Shown one piece after another: positions 37,701 through 50,629 of a stretch of DNA of 64,000 nt. Below the pieces are notes generated by a model that saw only the letters and a program-made list of their open reading frames with translations, was not told where the DNA came from and searched no databases. A program made the position numbers and the translations under genes. The DNA is taken from NCBI RefSeq assembly GCF_000002995.4, contig NW_025062477.1, positions 4,064,649 through 4,128,648 of the forward strand, given 5' to 3'. This DNA is from Brugia malayi (lineage: Eukaryota > Nematoda > Chromadorea > Rhabditida > Onchocercidae). The stretch's first letter is position 1. Each line of letters opens with the position of its first letter.

Positions 37701-40700
37701 TTTTAAGAAAAAATGATTCAAATGAAAAAGCAGCAAAAAATGTGAAATTAATTTTTTGACCAAAAATAATAAATATCAAATCAGTAAAGTCTAAGCATTC
37801 ATTATCACTGCAAATGCGCACAATTATTTTAACTTTTAATTAACATCCGTTAAGATAGTTTTTCAAAATGATTTCCAATTTCAAAAAATATGTTATTCGC
37901 AATTTTTAACTGAAAACTTATTTATTACTAAAAATATAAGCTTATGAAATAAATTGCTAACATTCTGCACTCAGATGTTAATATATTTATTTTAATTTAA
38001 ATGTAACGAAACTTTCATGTTTCACATTAAATTTTGATCATAAAAAAAAAAAAAAAAAATTATTCTTTAGTTATAAATTATTGAATAAAATGCTTTAATG
38101 CGTTTTGGATATTAATTAATTACCAATATAATGACACTTAGATTAGTTAATATAATTTAGTAAAAATCTTAATTTAATACCGGAAGTACAACGAAGAAGA
38201 AAGGATTATAAATTGGAATTCCTTTTTGATTATTGATGGAATTTTGCCTTTTTTAATTTGAGGATATACTTAAAAAAAAAAGAAAAAAAAAACGCACAGA
38301 CACATTTTGTTAAAAAATACTTTTAAATTTTATTTACCTTTTAACAAATATAATTTTTATTGTGCTTAATTAGATTTAATCATTTTACAACTGCCGTTTT
38401 GAATGATATTATGTAAGCAATAGTGATGTTTTTTTTTTGTATAATAAAATTTGTTTAAAAAGTAAATCACCAACTGTTTGGATAGGCAAAATTTACCCAT
38501 TTAGAGTGATATGTGTTTTATGAACGGGTAAATTCAAGGTGAACTGACATATCAAGTTTAAATATTTTAACATTTAATAAAAACTTTTGAGTTTGCACAT
38601 ACGCTATTTTAACACTGATTTCAAGAAAACTAAAATTAAAACTAGAATAAGCGACAATTTCAAATAATGTATTTGTTACTTGCATACTTAATTTTAATTA
38701 GTAACGATTTATACATTTAATTTCTAATTAAAAAACGAATAAAAAAAAACGACCATAATAATAGAACTAATATTTTTTATTTTATTTAAAAAGTTTATTA
38801 TTGCTAATCTATAAAAACTAAATTATTTCTTCCTGTTATAAATTGCAAATGTAGATTTTTCTTTTGTTCCTGTTATAAATAATGTAATCTTTTAAAAATG
38901 AATTTGGATACTTTTGAAAATTTGAAATTTTCGATTTTAAAACGGAATTTTGAAAATAATCCAAAAGTGTGAAAAAAAAAAAGGAATTAACATTCGAAAA
39001 TTACAAATATGCCTTACCGATTAATAGTTTATTAATTGGATGGATATATTTCGTGGACTTTAACCTGAACCGGAAAAGCAATTAAGATCAAAACCTGACT
39101 GTGATACATAGGTTTTCAGTTTTTTTTTTTTTTTTTTGTTTGTTAGGCAAGCATTTTCCTTAGCTGGACAATATTATATTGCTATTTATTATATATGATC
39201 TGCACTATGCTTTCAATCTTTCAGGTTTTCCGCTTTGCGAATAATTTGATACGACAAATCGTCATGAATTTTGCAAGAATCTTCAAGTGTACTGAAGAAA
39301 AATTCAGCAAAACACTTAAAATTATTTTTTAAAAAAAATAGCAAATTATCTGAACAAATATCTTTCTATAATTTTAACACTGGTGCAAAGCTCATTTGCT
39401 GAAAACAATACTTTTAGTTTTTGTAAACTAAAATTTTTTAATTGAATATTTATTGGTATCATATTTTGAGAACTTCAAAACTGAATTACCATTATTATTT
39501 TTTGGAAAATGAAGTTATTGATATTTAATGACTTTGCAAATAATAAGAGAAAGAATTTTTACTGCAGATAATATCGAAGTTTTGAACCGGTAAAATAAAA
39601 GAACAAATGAATTAGATTAGTTCAATCATCAGAAGTTTTCTGATTTCCATTACACTTTCCATTTTTTTTTAATTCTAAAAAATTGCTTTTTGAATTTTTT
39701 ACTTTCCTAATGAAAAATTTGGCAAAATTATGGTTTCTAATATTTTTTCGTTTTTGTTTTTAATTTAAATTGATTTGAAAAATAGAAATTTAGAGCTAAA
39801 ATTAAACCAATAACATACTGCTTTAATTCATTCTGTTTTTCATTACTTTTCTATCAATTATCTTCACAAAGCAATACTTTCATTTTTTTTTTGTCTGAAA
39901 TTTGAGTTTCCAGCGAAAAATCAACTTCGTTGAAATTAATCGATAAAAATTTGAAAATAATTAGCTATAGATGTGTTGCATCATGAATCATTGAAAAGCA
40001 AAACATTTTAAATGAAAATTTTTAAATTCAGCTTTTCAAAAGTTTAAGTGAATTTCAGATCGACTTTTTGTTTGTTACTTATTAAAAATTTTTGTATGCA
40101 TGCGGTGAGAAGAAAATAACTGTGTTAAAAAGAACAAAAAAATTGTGTTAGAAAAAAAAGCAAATTAGTGTTATGATGAATAAATAATATTGTTATAATG
40201 AAATTTCGTTAAAAAATTGCAATAATTATATCAAAAAATTGATTCAGGTAGAATTTAAAATTATTATGAAATTGGTAATATATTTTTATTTTCTCATTAG
40301 TAACAACAAATAGTGACAAAAATTTTTTTTCTTCAAAGAAATCATTATCATTTCCTTTCTTCAATTTTTTTAAAAAAAGGAAATAAAAGAAAAGACAATT
40401 TTTTTTTTTTTTTCGTTACTTGAAAATGCTAAATGCTTCGCTGAATACATACTTTTCTCAAACATTCATTGCACTTTTTGCGATAATGAAAGAAGAATCG
40501 TTTTATCTTAGAAAAATGTGATAGTGTTCAATGTACTAATTAATTAATTAACCGATTAATCAATTCAACTTGCATTAACATCATTTGAACAATTTCATAT
40601 TTTTTATCGTTTTATTAGTTTTTTTTTTTTTTTTTTTTTTAAATCATTTATATTGGCAATATGTTTGCAATGCCCGAAAAATTCTTCAAAATCTATTTAT

Positions 40701-42533
40701 TATTTTGAAATGTTAAAAAAGATTTGATTTTCTTTTTCGATGACCTCATTTCTTTTTATATTTAAACAAAAGTGATTTTTTTTTTCTTTTTTTTTTTTAA
40801 AAAGAATTTGGTTTTTTGATGATTAGAAATTTTTAATCATAGTAATGAAATTTTTGCAATTTGATCCGTAATGCTATGTGTTTATTTACACTAATTTGCC
40901 CTTTACTACAAGGAATTTTTTCGCATCATCATTTTGTTTCGTTTTCTTGCAAAAGAAAAGAAAAATTATTGTTTTGTTTTGAACATTTTCCAATTTTTTT
41001 TCCCGCTATATTTTTTTGAAAAGTTTATTCAGGCATATTTTCTAACTTTTCCATATTTGGAAATAAATATTTCTTTTCTTTGACATAAAATTATTTGCTT
41101 TATATTTAATATAGCAAAGATTTAGGCATTAAATTTATAATTTAAAAAGGATGCATAAATATATGAATAAAAAGATATGAATAAACAAGAAATGTAGGAA
41201 TAAATAGTGAAACTATTAAGAAATACACGACAATGTATATATGGGTGATTTAGATTTGCAACAATATAGAGGTGAAATTAATACTGCAGGAAAACGTAAA
41301 ATACACGAAATATGTGTAAAATATAATTCAATAATATATAGGACCGATTATCATGTGGATGGATTAGTTGCATAGAAAGAAATAATATATTTCGTATTCA
41401 TTTTATAGATGGATTTTTACTTCTTAATATATGTGTTTAATGAAAAAAAAAATTTTTTTTTTGGATCGAATTCAAACCTGTAGCTCTAATTCTTTTGATA
41501 ATAAAAACTTGTTTTGAAAATCTGAAATTATTTTCTTTTTTTTTTCTTTGCTCTTTTGCTTAAGCTCATTCTGCTCATAATGAATTCGAATCGCGTCAAA
41601 TCAGCATAAAATCATATAACAAAAGAAACCTGATGCTATGGTGAATAATCAGTCTTATATCTTACCAACTAAATAATTAGTAATCAATCTCAGATTTTTT
41701 CTTTTCCTTTCCTTTTTTTTCCCCTTAATAAGATCACCAAACAGAATCTAAATGATACATAAATATATCTTATTAAAATTTCAATTCAATTAAAAAGAAG
41801 AAAGAAAACTTTTCTAAAGGAAAAATTAATATAATATTTCTTTTCATCCGAAAGTTATTTTCATTCGCTTCAAAACTCTTGATTTTTTTTGTTCGACAGC
41901 TGGTATTATTGCATCGTATTATTTAATGAAATGATACTGCAACATATTTTTAACTTTTAAATGATAATTTATTGATTATAAAATACAATGTTATTTATGT
42001 CTCAGCATTTGCATATAAATGTGAAGGTAATTGATGATGTTTAATGGATTAATGGGAGAAGCTAACTAATAATATCAATGGATCGCTTCGGTGGAGAAAG
42101 AATGGAGAAGATAGAGGAAAATGTTGAAAATACACTAAAAGAATAATCATCTATCATTCCATTCAATCGAGGAATAAACATCATCAGTAAGCTTAAACTT
42201 CTTCAAACTTTCCAACTTACTTCGTTCACACTTTGTTGACATTTCAACCTTATATTCTTTGAAGCATAATAACAATACTCTCTCCTAAATTTCTTTATCT
42301 TTTTTTAACAATAGCTTCCTCTTCTTCTTCTTCCTCTGTTTCAGCTTTATCTTTAGCTAGCTATAATATTTAAAATTGAGAATAATAACAATAAAGATAG
42401 TGAAAATGAAGAGAATGATAGATAGAAAGAAAGAAGGAGAAGAGATGGTAAGGAAGAAGGGAAAAGGAAAGGAATGATAGACGAAACAAATTTTTGAACG
42501 AAAGTTCTATCAGAAGAAGAAAACGGTGGCACT
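31715..42533. other. 10.8 kb without a supported gene
   Basis: Extremely AT-rich sequence with frequent A/T homopolymers between the insulin-like gene and the four-TM gene. Open frames here are short, of low-complexity composition (Phe/Leu/Ile/Lys/Asn) and lack splice-consistent neighbours. Small items: a 9-bp inverted repeat (38490-38534) and a 44-codon open frame at 41241-41375 of unknown significance. Confidence 0.55.
38490..38534. repeat. 9-bp inverted repeat AATTTACCC / GGGTAAATT
   Basis: The two arms (38490-38498 and 38526-38534) are perfect complements 27 bp apart in intergenic sequence. It could be chance or a weak remnant of a terminal inverted repeat. Confidence 0.5.
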
Positions 42534-45500
42534 ATGGTCGATTCAACAGGACGATTTGCTTGCTGTTCATTACGAGTATTTTTTATTTTAGCTTTTTTTT
42601 TTTCTTTTTCCTTTTTAAGTTATTTTTAAAGTTCCTAAATTATTATTTGTTGAATGGTTTAATGAAAATTTTTAAAGCATACATATCAAAGTAACAAAAT
42701 TCCCGCTTAAAAATATAAATTTTTTATTACTATGAGATTTATTCATCCCAATTAATTTATTCTTTCTTTTCTAATACCTTCATTATTAAATTTTAAATTA
42801 TGATTTGTTTTGGTTAGTTGATATAAATGTGAACATTGTAACAAATATTTTTTATGTTATTAATTTTCAGTTTTTTTCCAAATCTTTCACTAATGAACCG
42901 GTACAAGGTTTTTGTTCGGTTTCAAAAATTTTGGTACGTGAGAATTAGTTTAAGCTTGATCAAATGTTTGGTACTTTCAAAATTGTATTGTTTATATTTG
43001 CTTTATTTGTAGACATCTGGCGTGGTAGTAGCAATAACTGAATTGCTAATATGCTTAATAGCCACATATGGTCTAATCCGGAATCTCCAACTTTTTGGAA
43101 CCAGCTATTTACTTTGGTTCATTATCGGTTTGTCATTTTAAGTTAAAATTAAAGTTGGTGAGTTATTGAAATCCGAGGCAGTTAAACATAATTAAGTATG
43201 CATATACTTCAGCAAACCAAATAGTAGTTATTACACACAAGTATAGTTATGTAAATAGAATAAAAGTTCTTAATGACTGGCAGTTATTCTTTTTTCGACT
43301 AGCAATTATTACAACATTGAATTACAGTCAGATTTTCATCCTTCTGCTTGCTAGGACTCAAAATTGCAACTTATATTAATTACAGAATGAATAAATGAGA
43401 TAGTTCAACAGATGTTGGCATATGCCAATTTCAGCATATGCGGTAAAAATACATCTTTTTTTTCAATTCAAAATGTATTTTGTTTCTTTTTTTTGGAAGA
43501 TTTCCAAAATTTTATTAGGATGATAACAGTTGTTTACAGTTTGTTTTTAAAACTTGAAAATTGTAATTTTGCTGGAGAAAGGATGAAAATCTAACTAAGT
43601 TTATTTAGGTTTAAATGTTTTAGAATTAATCTATAAATTTTGATTAATTTCGCCCAGTCAGTTTTTTCGACAAAAACTAAATTCATTTTATAATATCTGA
43701 ATAATTCAGAATATGCTACGTAACTTCAGTAAAAAGAATTCATATAAATTTTTGTCTAGACGGATCAAAAAAATAAATAATTGAAATGAGCAAACAAATG
43801 AACCAATTTGGATGAAAAAAGAAACAGATAAAAATATAACTAATTCAGTTATTGGATAGCTAAAATTCTAGGAAGCATGTAATAAAAATTAATTAGGTAA
43901 TAGCTGTGGTGTAATTCGATCAGCAGCAACTGTACGAATAAGTCATTAAATTAATTACTCAAATAATGGATAACTTTGCGAATTGTAGCAATGCAATTTG
44001 TAATGCATAAATATCTTAGATATTATGGCAGCTCTATTTCAACTTTCCAAATTTTACATTTTACTATCGTACATTTTCATTATTCTACAGTATCCTTTTA
44101 TTATTCAAAGATTGAATCTTTAATTTTAGTGATTCAAATCATTTTTTAGGTATTACAAGCGTGATTGTAATATTAATAGTAATTGCACTACTACTCTATG
44201 CCATTAAAACTGAGAACGGCCGTCTCTTGATACCACACCTTTCTGCTCAGGTTTGTTTGTGTGTGACCTTTCTTTTCGGATTTTTTTAATTTCAATTTTT
44301 TTGTTTTGTTTTTATTTTTTAGTTTTAGGAAGAGGTGAAAACAAATGTAAAATATTGATGGTATATGTGCAAACTTTCATTTGACAATTAAAAAAATCAT
44401 ATTTTTCTGCATTTTATAAAATCTGAATTACCTAATTATAATTTTAAACTTATCGTGAAAGCAATCGAATTAATTCTTCAATCAACCCATCCATAATTCT
44501 TTTATCTTTGTCTTCTCCGCTGACAAATTCCTTATTTAAGTACATATCATTTATGTACTTCAATTTTTTTTTTTTTTTTTGTTTTTATTTCAATTATATT
44601 TTCCACCCTACTGTTTTCACGCTTATTAATATACACTTAATAATCACTTATTTAAATTTATTGTAATACTATAGTAATTTGCTAATGAAAAACTTGCAAT
44701 ATTAATTTGTTTATCACTTTGCATTAACTTCTTTCGTGTGTTAGTTACAACATAGCATGCGTCAGAAGTTTTATTGTTTACATTTCGAAAGCTAACAATT
44801 TAAAGTGTATTAGATTGTATTCAAAATTATTTTACTTCTAATTTATCAAAAACTGTCAAAATTCGATTCCATTCAACTGCCATCACATCGAAAATAGTTT
44901 ACATAAATTTTTTATTAAGAACATTGAAAAAAGTTAATAATACGTCAGATCTTAAGCATTTTAAAATCTTTTAGAAGCTTATTGACATCATTTATAGATA
45001 AGGAAAGCTTTGTGAAACTTTACTAATTGACTCATAAAGTTGAATTGTTCATTTATCTTACATTAAAAGTTTTAATGAAGTCTTTTTTTGTCTACTTTTG
45101 TTTAAAATAATGCAGTATTATTTCATATGATATTGAAGAAAAAAGTTGAAAGATTAATTTCAAATCTCAACAAATTTTTACCAGCTGCTTTACAACACTT
45201 AAAATGTTTTAATATTCTGAAAAGCAAAAATAAGAAAAAACTTTGAAAATAACAACGTGTATTGATTTTGAAGATTAATTAGCAGTGGTAGAGAAGATAT
45301 GATTTTTGACATTGTATTGATGTTTCGCTCAAATGTTTACTAATGCCACCTGAACTTTAGCAAAAAAAAAGCTAAAACTAGAAAATATCACTAAATTTTG
45401 TGAAATTAAAAATTGAAAATATTAAATGCGAACAAGAAATTTGGTCAATTAATTCAAATTAAATTATAATAACAACTTTTATAATTAGATCATTCATTAC

Positions 45501-47121
45501 CTAAAGGACTTTTTACTGAAATAATGTTTAAAAAAAAAAAAAAAAATAGTCTGTTACTACCTCTTATTACTTTTGAAATTCTTGGGTAAGCACTTCAAGT
45601 ATATTGTTTAAATTTTTTCAAATCTATAAATTTATTTCATTAAAAAAAAGATGGAGCAAAAAATGTTGATGAAATGTTGATTAATTAATTTAATTAATCA
45701 ATTTTAGATATTTCTAATATTCTTCCTGATTATTGTGGCATTTGTTGTTACACTGTTGCTAATTTTTGGTGCATATCGTGGCATTCGAAATCTTCTTGGT
45801 CATGAAACTTATCACATCACCGATGATGGTCTCGTTTCCATCTCTAAATTTTTATTATACATTAACTTTTTTGATTTCAGTAACTATAATTTTATATTTT
45901 CATACTGTTTCTCATAGAATTGCAAAAATAATCATAATAAAACTTAAAAAAATAGACGATTTGGAATACATTTCTATCAATAATTTTTGTTTTAAGAAGA
46001 TTATCCGTTTTGGAATGAATGGAATATATCCATAAAAAAAAAAAAAAAAAAAAAAAAAAACAAAACCAATTAAAACTAAACAAAATGAAAGGAAAATATT
46101 TTAAATAATTTTTAACGCTCGTTCTTATAAGACTTTAATGATCTTTCAAGATTCACTTCTGTATTCTTACTTCAAAAAATTTTGAATGGTGATTTTACAA
46201 TTTTGTGATAATTTACCATAAAAATTTTCATAGTTTTCTTTAAGATTCTCAAATATCTTTTTTGCTTTAATAAGCAATTGATGTTCAAATTGAAACAATT
46301 TTCAGCAACCATAACACTTGGTTATATGATCATTGCAATATATCTTGCAATGGCAGTGCTGGAAATGGTATTCCTTTACATTATTTACAGGCTTTACAGG
46401 TAAGAATAAACTCTTAGGAGTTTGTGTTTCTTATTTATTAGTTTCTAATCATTAATAATAATTTGTTTAAAGTTTCAAATCTTCTGAACTTTGTTATTTA
46501 TTTATTACTCACTTTTACGAAACTTGCAACTTTCATTTACTATACAAATTTAAACAGTCATACTGTACAAATTTAAACAGCTGAATAGATTTGCGATGCA
46601 TTTCTTGTTTATTTCCTATTTATTCTTATAATATTGAGGTTAGCAAAATCTGATAAGAAAGTTTCGAATTATAGTATTCTAAACAAGTGATAGATAATTT
46701 GAAAGGGTTAGTATGAATATGTTCATCTAGAATATTTATGCTTAGCCATATAGCGAAGAAAAATATTTTGATACTTGAATGTTTGCTTAATTTTAACCGT
46801 TTTTTTTTTTTTTGTTTGCATTAAATTCAACATTTTGTGCAATATTTTAAATGTATTTTTGTCTTAAAATTCAGTTATAGTTTTGAAATGCATTAAAATG
46901 ATACATTATATCAATGATTTGTTGCTTTGATGGAAAAATTATGCAAAATGTTCATTTTTAGGCACTTAAACAGATACCTCTTGATTGGATCAGATGATCC
47001 ATTCTCCAAGAAAGGTCCTCGTCATCATATTTATACAGCAACATGGCAGATGCCACCGAAAACAGCTGCTGACGGAAGCGGATCACCAGATGCTGGTCAC
47101 TTATATCCTTATAGTCCATAA
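42534..47121 (+). CDS. Four-TM LAPTM4/DUF7027-like membrane protein
   Basis: Seven exons join in phase: 42534-42575, 42871-42933, 43013-43127, 44150-44250, 45708-45828, 46306-46399 and 46962-47121, giving 231 residues. The N-terminus carries CCSLR (10-14) and FCSVSKILTSG (28-38), the cysteine-rich lead-in seen before TM1 in LAPTM4-type proteins. Four hydrophobic spans follow at about 37-58, 66-92, 108-132 and 150-175. A short loop (ENGRLLIPHL, 95-104) before TM3 corresponds to the GWLIPFF-type loop of LAPTM4. The cytosolic tail (about 179-231) has YLLIGSDD, a basic KKGPRHH patch and ends LYPYSP; no PPxY motif is present. LAPTM proteins reside in late endosomes/lysosomes; that location here is inference. 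The fifth donor (GATG|GTCTCG) is weak but is the only one that keeps frame. The first exon is short and its start is the least certain part. Confidence 0.72.
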
Positions 47122-50100
47122 GTACGACGATTATTGATTGACCAGTCAAATTTCGTTTATGTATAAATCTGGCAATTATTGATTGATCGATATTCATTAA
47201 TTAAGTAATGGTTGATTTATTCCATCATTACTTACATCTACAAATCAATTATTGATTTTTTTATTGATCAAGAAAAAAAGAAAAGAAAAGTTCTTATTTT
47301 ATGTTAATAATACTGTGTAATATATCTTTTTGCTTATATTAGTGTTGAAAAAAAATTGGATGTACTTGAATTCGTATTATCTTTTATCCGGTTCCTTTTT
47401 TTTCTCCTAATGCCTCCAATTATGCCATAACAAATATTACTCTTTTTGCTTTGTAAGAGATTAAAATAAGATAAGGAAGAGTATATTTTTAACACTGCTG
47501 ATAATTGATAAGAAAGGAATGACCTTTCACCTACCCTATCACTTATCACACAATGCAAAATTAATACAAATCCTTCTTATCACTGAAGGAAATAAGGAAA
47601 TGTGACGTAATGCAACTTGTCAATCTCATGGATTTTGTTTATATTTAATGACAGAGTATAAACTGTATATCCTTTTTTTTCTTTTTTTCTCTTTGCTTTA
47701 TCAAATGCTTGTTTATAGTTTATTCGTCTTTTTCTCTGTCAAATTTTCATTTCAATATTAAAATAGCATTTCTGTAATTTTTGAATTCTTCAAAACTACA
47801 AATGAATTTATCATCCAAATTTTCTGTAATCCTTTTTTTTTTTCTTTTGCTATGAAATGAAGATTTTACTCTCACCTTTTGCCTCATTTTTGTCCATCTT
47901 CCTTATACTTCCTCATACACTGTCATCTTTATTGTTTATTTTTTCGAAACTTAATGTTTTTTTTTTTCTCTTTTTTTTGATTAAAAACAATAAAAGGAAA
48001 AAGTGTTGTTATTTTGAAACAGAATAATAGCAAGATAGAAATAAAATAAAAGTTTACTTCAGCAAAAAAAGAATGCAATAAGCAATTTTAGATAAAAGAA
48101 GCAAACAATTTAATAGCTATTAATTGTGAAAATTCTTAATGAAAATTCGATAACAATAATATAATCATATCATTGATAAATTTCTAATGGTTTAAGAAAA
48201 AAAAAAATGTGACACATTTTCACTTCTTTTCTTTGCAAAGGATTTCGCTTATTCATTTATTATTTTTATCGTACTTTTCTTATTTAAAAAAAAAAAAAAA
48301 AAAAAAAGAAATGTCATTTATATAATGTAATAGATAATAGATAAAAATTTGTAGATGAAATAAATAATTTTTTAAATTTTCTTCTTTCTTTTTTTGTTGA
48401 AGAATACTTCGCTTTTTCTTAACATTCAAAATTATATTATGGTTAAATTTAGGATTTCAATCTTTTAACATATGACTAATTTTTATTTGATATTGTAATT
48501 TGTTACTTTTTTTTTTTTTTTTTCTAATAATAAACAAAAAAAAAAAAGGGAAGTAGAAATCTTTATTGGTACTTTTAAATGATCAATGATTATTAATATG
48601 CTAATAAGTAGACCAATCTTATATTCATCCATTCATATATGCTAATTAGATCAAATATAATAAAATATCATCATTTGAAGTAAGTATTACCATTAGCTAA
48701 TTTGGATTACCGTAATTAAAATAAGCAATTAATAAAGGTATATTTAATGAGAATTAGTAATTGGTCATTATTTATTCATATTGCTTATAATAATGAGCAT
48801 TTCATCTCCTTTCATTAAAAAATAAATGTTTACTTCTTCTTCTTCTTCTTGTTTAGGCCTAAAATTATTATTTCAACTTTGGAATAATGAAAATTATTCA
48901 TTTATTTAAAATTTTTGCTAACTTTTCATTCCTAATTATCTATTTCTTCTTTTTTTTTTTTTCTAAATTAATATTATTACTATAAAAAATAAAATAGATT
49001 TAGTTGATGTAATAAATAAAATCATTTGTTATGCCAAATTTAGCAAAAAACAGATCAAATAATAATTAAAATTGTTTCTTTATTTCTAAAAAAAAAAGAT
49101 TATATATTAAATTCTCAAATTCGGAAATATTTCATTTGTAATTATTAATAATTTAAAGTTTATTGTTTCTGTTTTTTTTTTTTTCTTAATTTCTAATCAT
49201 TTGTGGATCAATTTCAATTTTCCCTTTTCTGCTCGCAATTTATATAATGGGAAATAGTTTACTAATCAAATAAAGAGTAACTAGTGAATAAGTAGTAGTA
49301 GTAGTTAAACATTATTTGATCTGATGCAATAAAAGTAAGTAATAATTAGAATTTGATCTAGTGGAGATATTGTTGCGTAACATTTTTATTGTTTATTATT
49401 GCATTCGAAAATTTGATACCTTTAATAACCGCCACACACACATACACAGACAGACAGACAGACACATACAAGCACATACACATACGTGTTTAAGTTAGAA
49501 ATTCGTTTATATGATATGTGATCTCAACTTATTTACCATTTCTTAATCCGAGAGAAACTTTCAGGTTACCGTATCAGATATCCAGGACAGCTGACGTTAG
49601 GTGTTTAAGTATTATTCATAATTTTTAACTCTGAATTCTGGTATATTTACGTAAAATGAATCTTATATACAAATTAAATATATTTAAAAAACTAATTAAA
49701 TGTATTTTAAAAATTAAAAAAGAAAAAGGTTAAAGTTAACGGATTTTATTTGTTTTCTGCTAAAAGAAATATGTTAACAGATGAAATAAATTGATATGAT
49801 TGTTGTTAAAATTTATGAAAAGATAAGATAATGCTATCATTTATATCTTTTTTTTCTTATAAATTAAAAAAAAAAACTTTTTTTTTCCTAGCGGTTAAAA
49901 GCTTTGACAGAGTTTATGTTGTTTATTATGCATGTACCAATCATTTGATATAATCTTATATTTATTTCTATATTTGCAGTTTAAATTGTTTATTCAAATA
50001 CTTTTTTTTTTATTCGAATTTCTCAAAGCTATTTTTACTTTATAATAGCTAAAATCTGGCTAATTTCATTGAAGCTTCCAAATTACTAGTAATATTTAAA

Positions 50101-50629
50101 TTAAATTCTAGAATGGTAACAATATGCGACAATACAAAAATTGTTTCAATTAGCTTAAATAATTAATTGACGAATTAATTAGAGTAAGCAACTGTATAAT
50201 ATAATTGAAAGTAGGCATTACAAAATAAATTATCTTGGAAAAACTTATACATATTTTATAAAATATAATTTTTCTTAAAAATAAATGCATCAAACTTGTA
50301 GGAAAAAAAAAACTTTTTAAATGTTCAAATTTTGTTTATATTTCAAAAAAAAAAAAAGAAAAAATTGGGTGAAAATTTTATTTAAACAATTCCCTAATTC
50401 TCATTTCGGCTTTTTTTTTTTTTTTATTTTTTCTACATTTACATTAATGATTTGATTGATAGTTTAATGATATATGAAAAGATACTGTCATATCAAATAT
50501 CAAATAAGCATTGAACAAACCAACGTTCAAACACATTTAACATCAAATAAACAAATCGGTTCAATTGACACACATTGTGAAAGTTAGCCAAATGAAATTG
50601 CTAATGGTAAACAATATTTGGATAATCAA
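47122..50629. other. Spacer between four-TM and C-type lectin genes
   Basis: 3.5 kb of AT-rich DNA with A/T runs, a TCT/TTC stretch near 48835-48850, an AGT-repeat near 49290-49303 and a CACA/CAGA microsatellite (49434-49488). The 3' UTR of the four-TM gene and the promoter of the lectin gene must lie here. No gene seen. Confidence 0.55.
49434..49488 (+). repeat. Compound CACA/CAGA/CATA microsatellite
   Basis: A CACACACATACACAGACAGA-type run followed by CACATACAAGCACATACA. Confidence 0.8.

Noticed and set aside
41455..41610. TTCGAATC-like B-box as a tRNA gene
   Set aside because: No A-box, acceptor stem or cloverleaf could be built around it.
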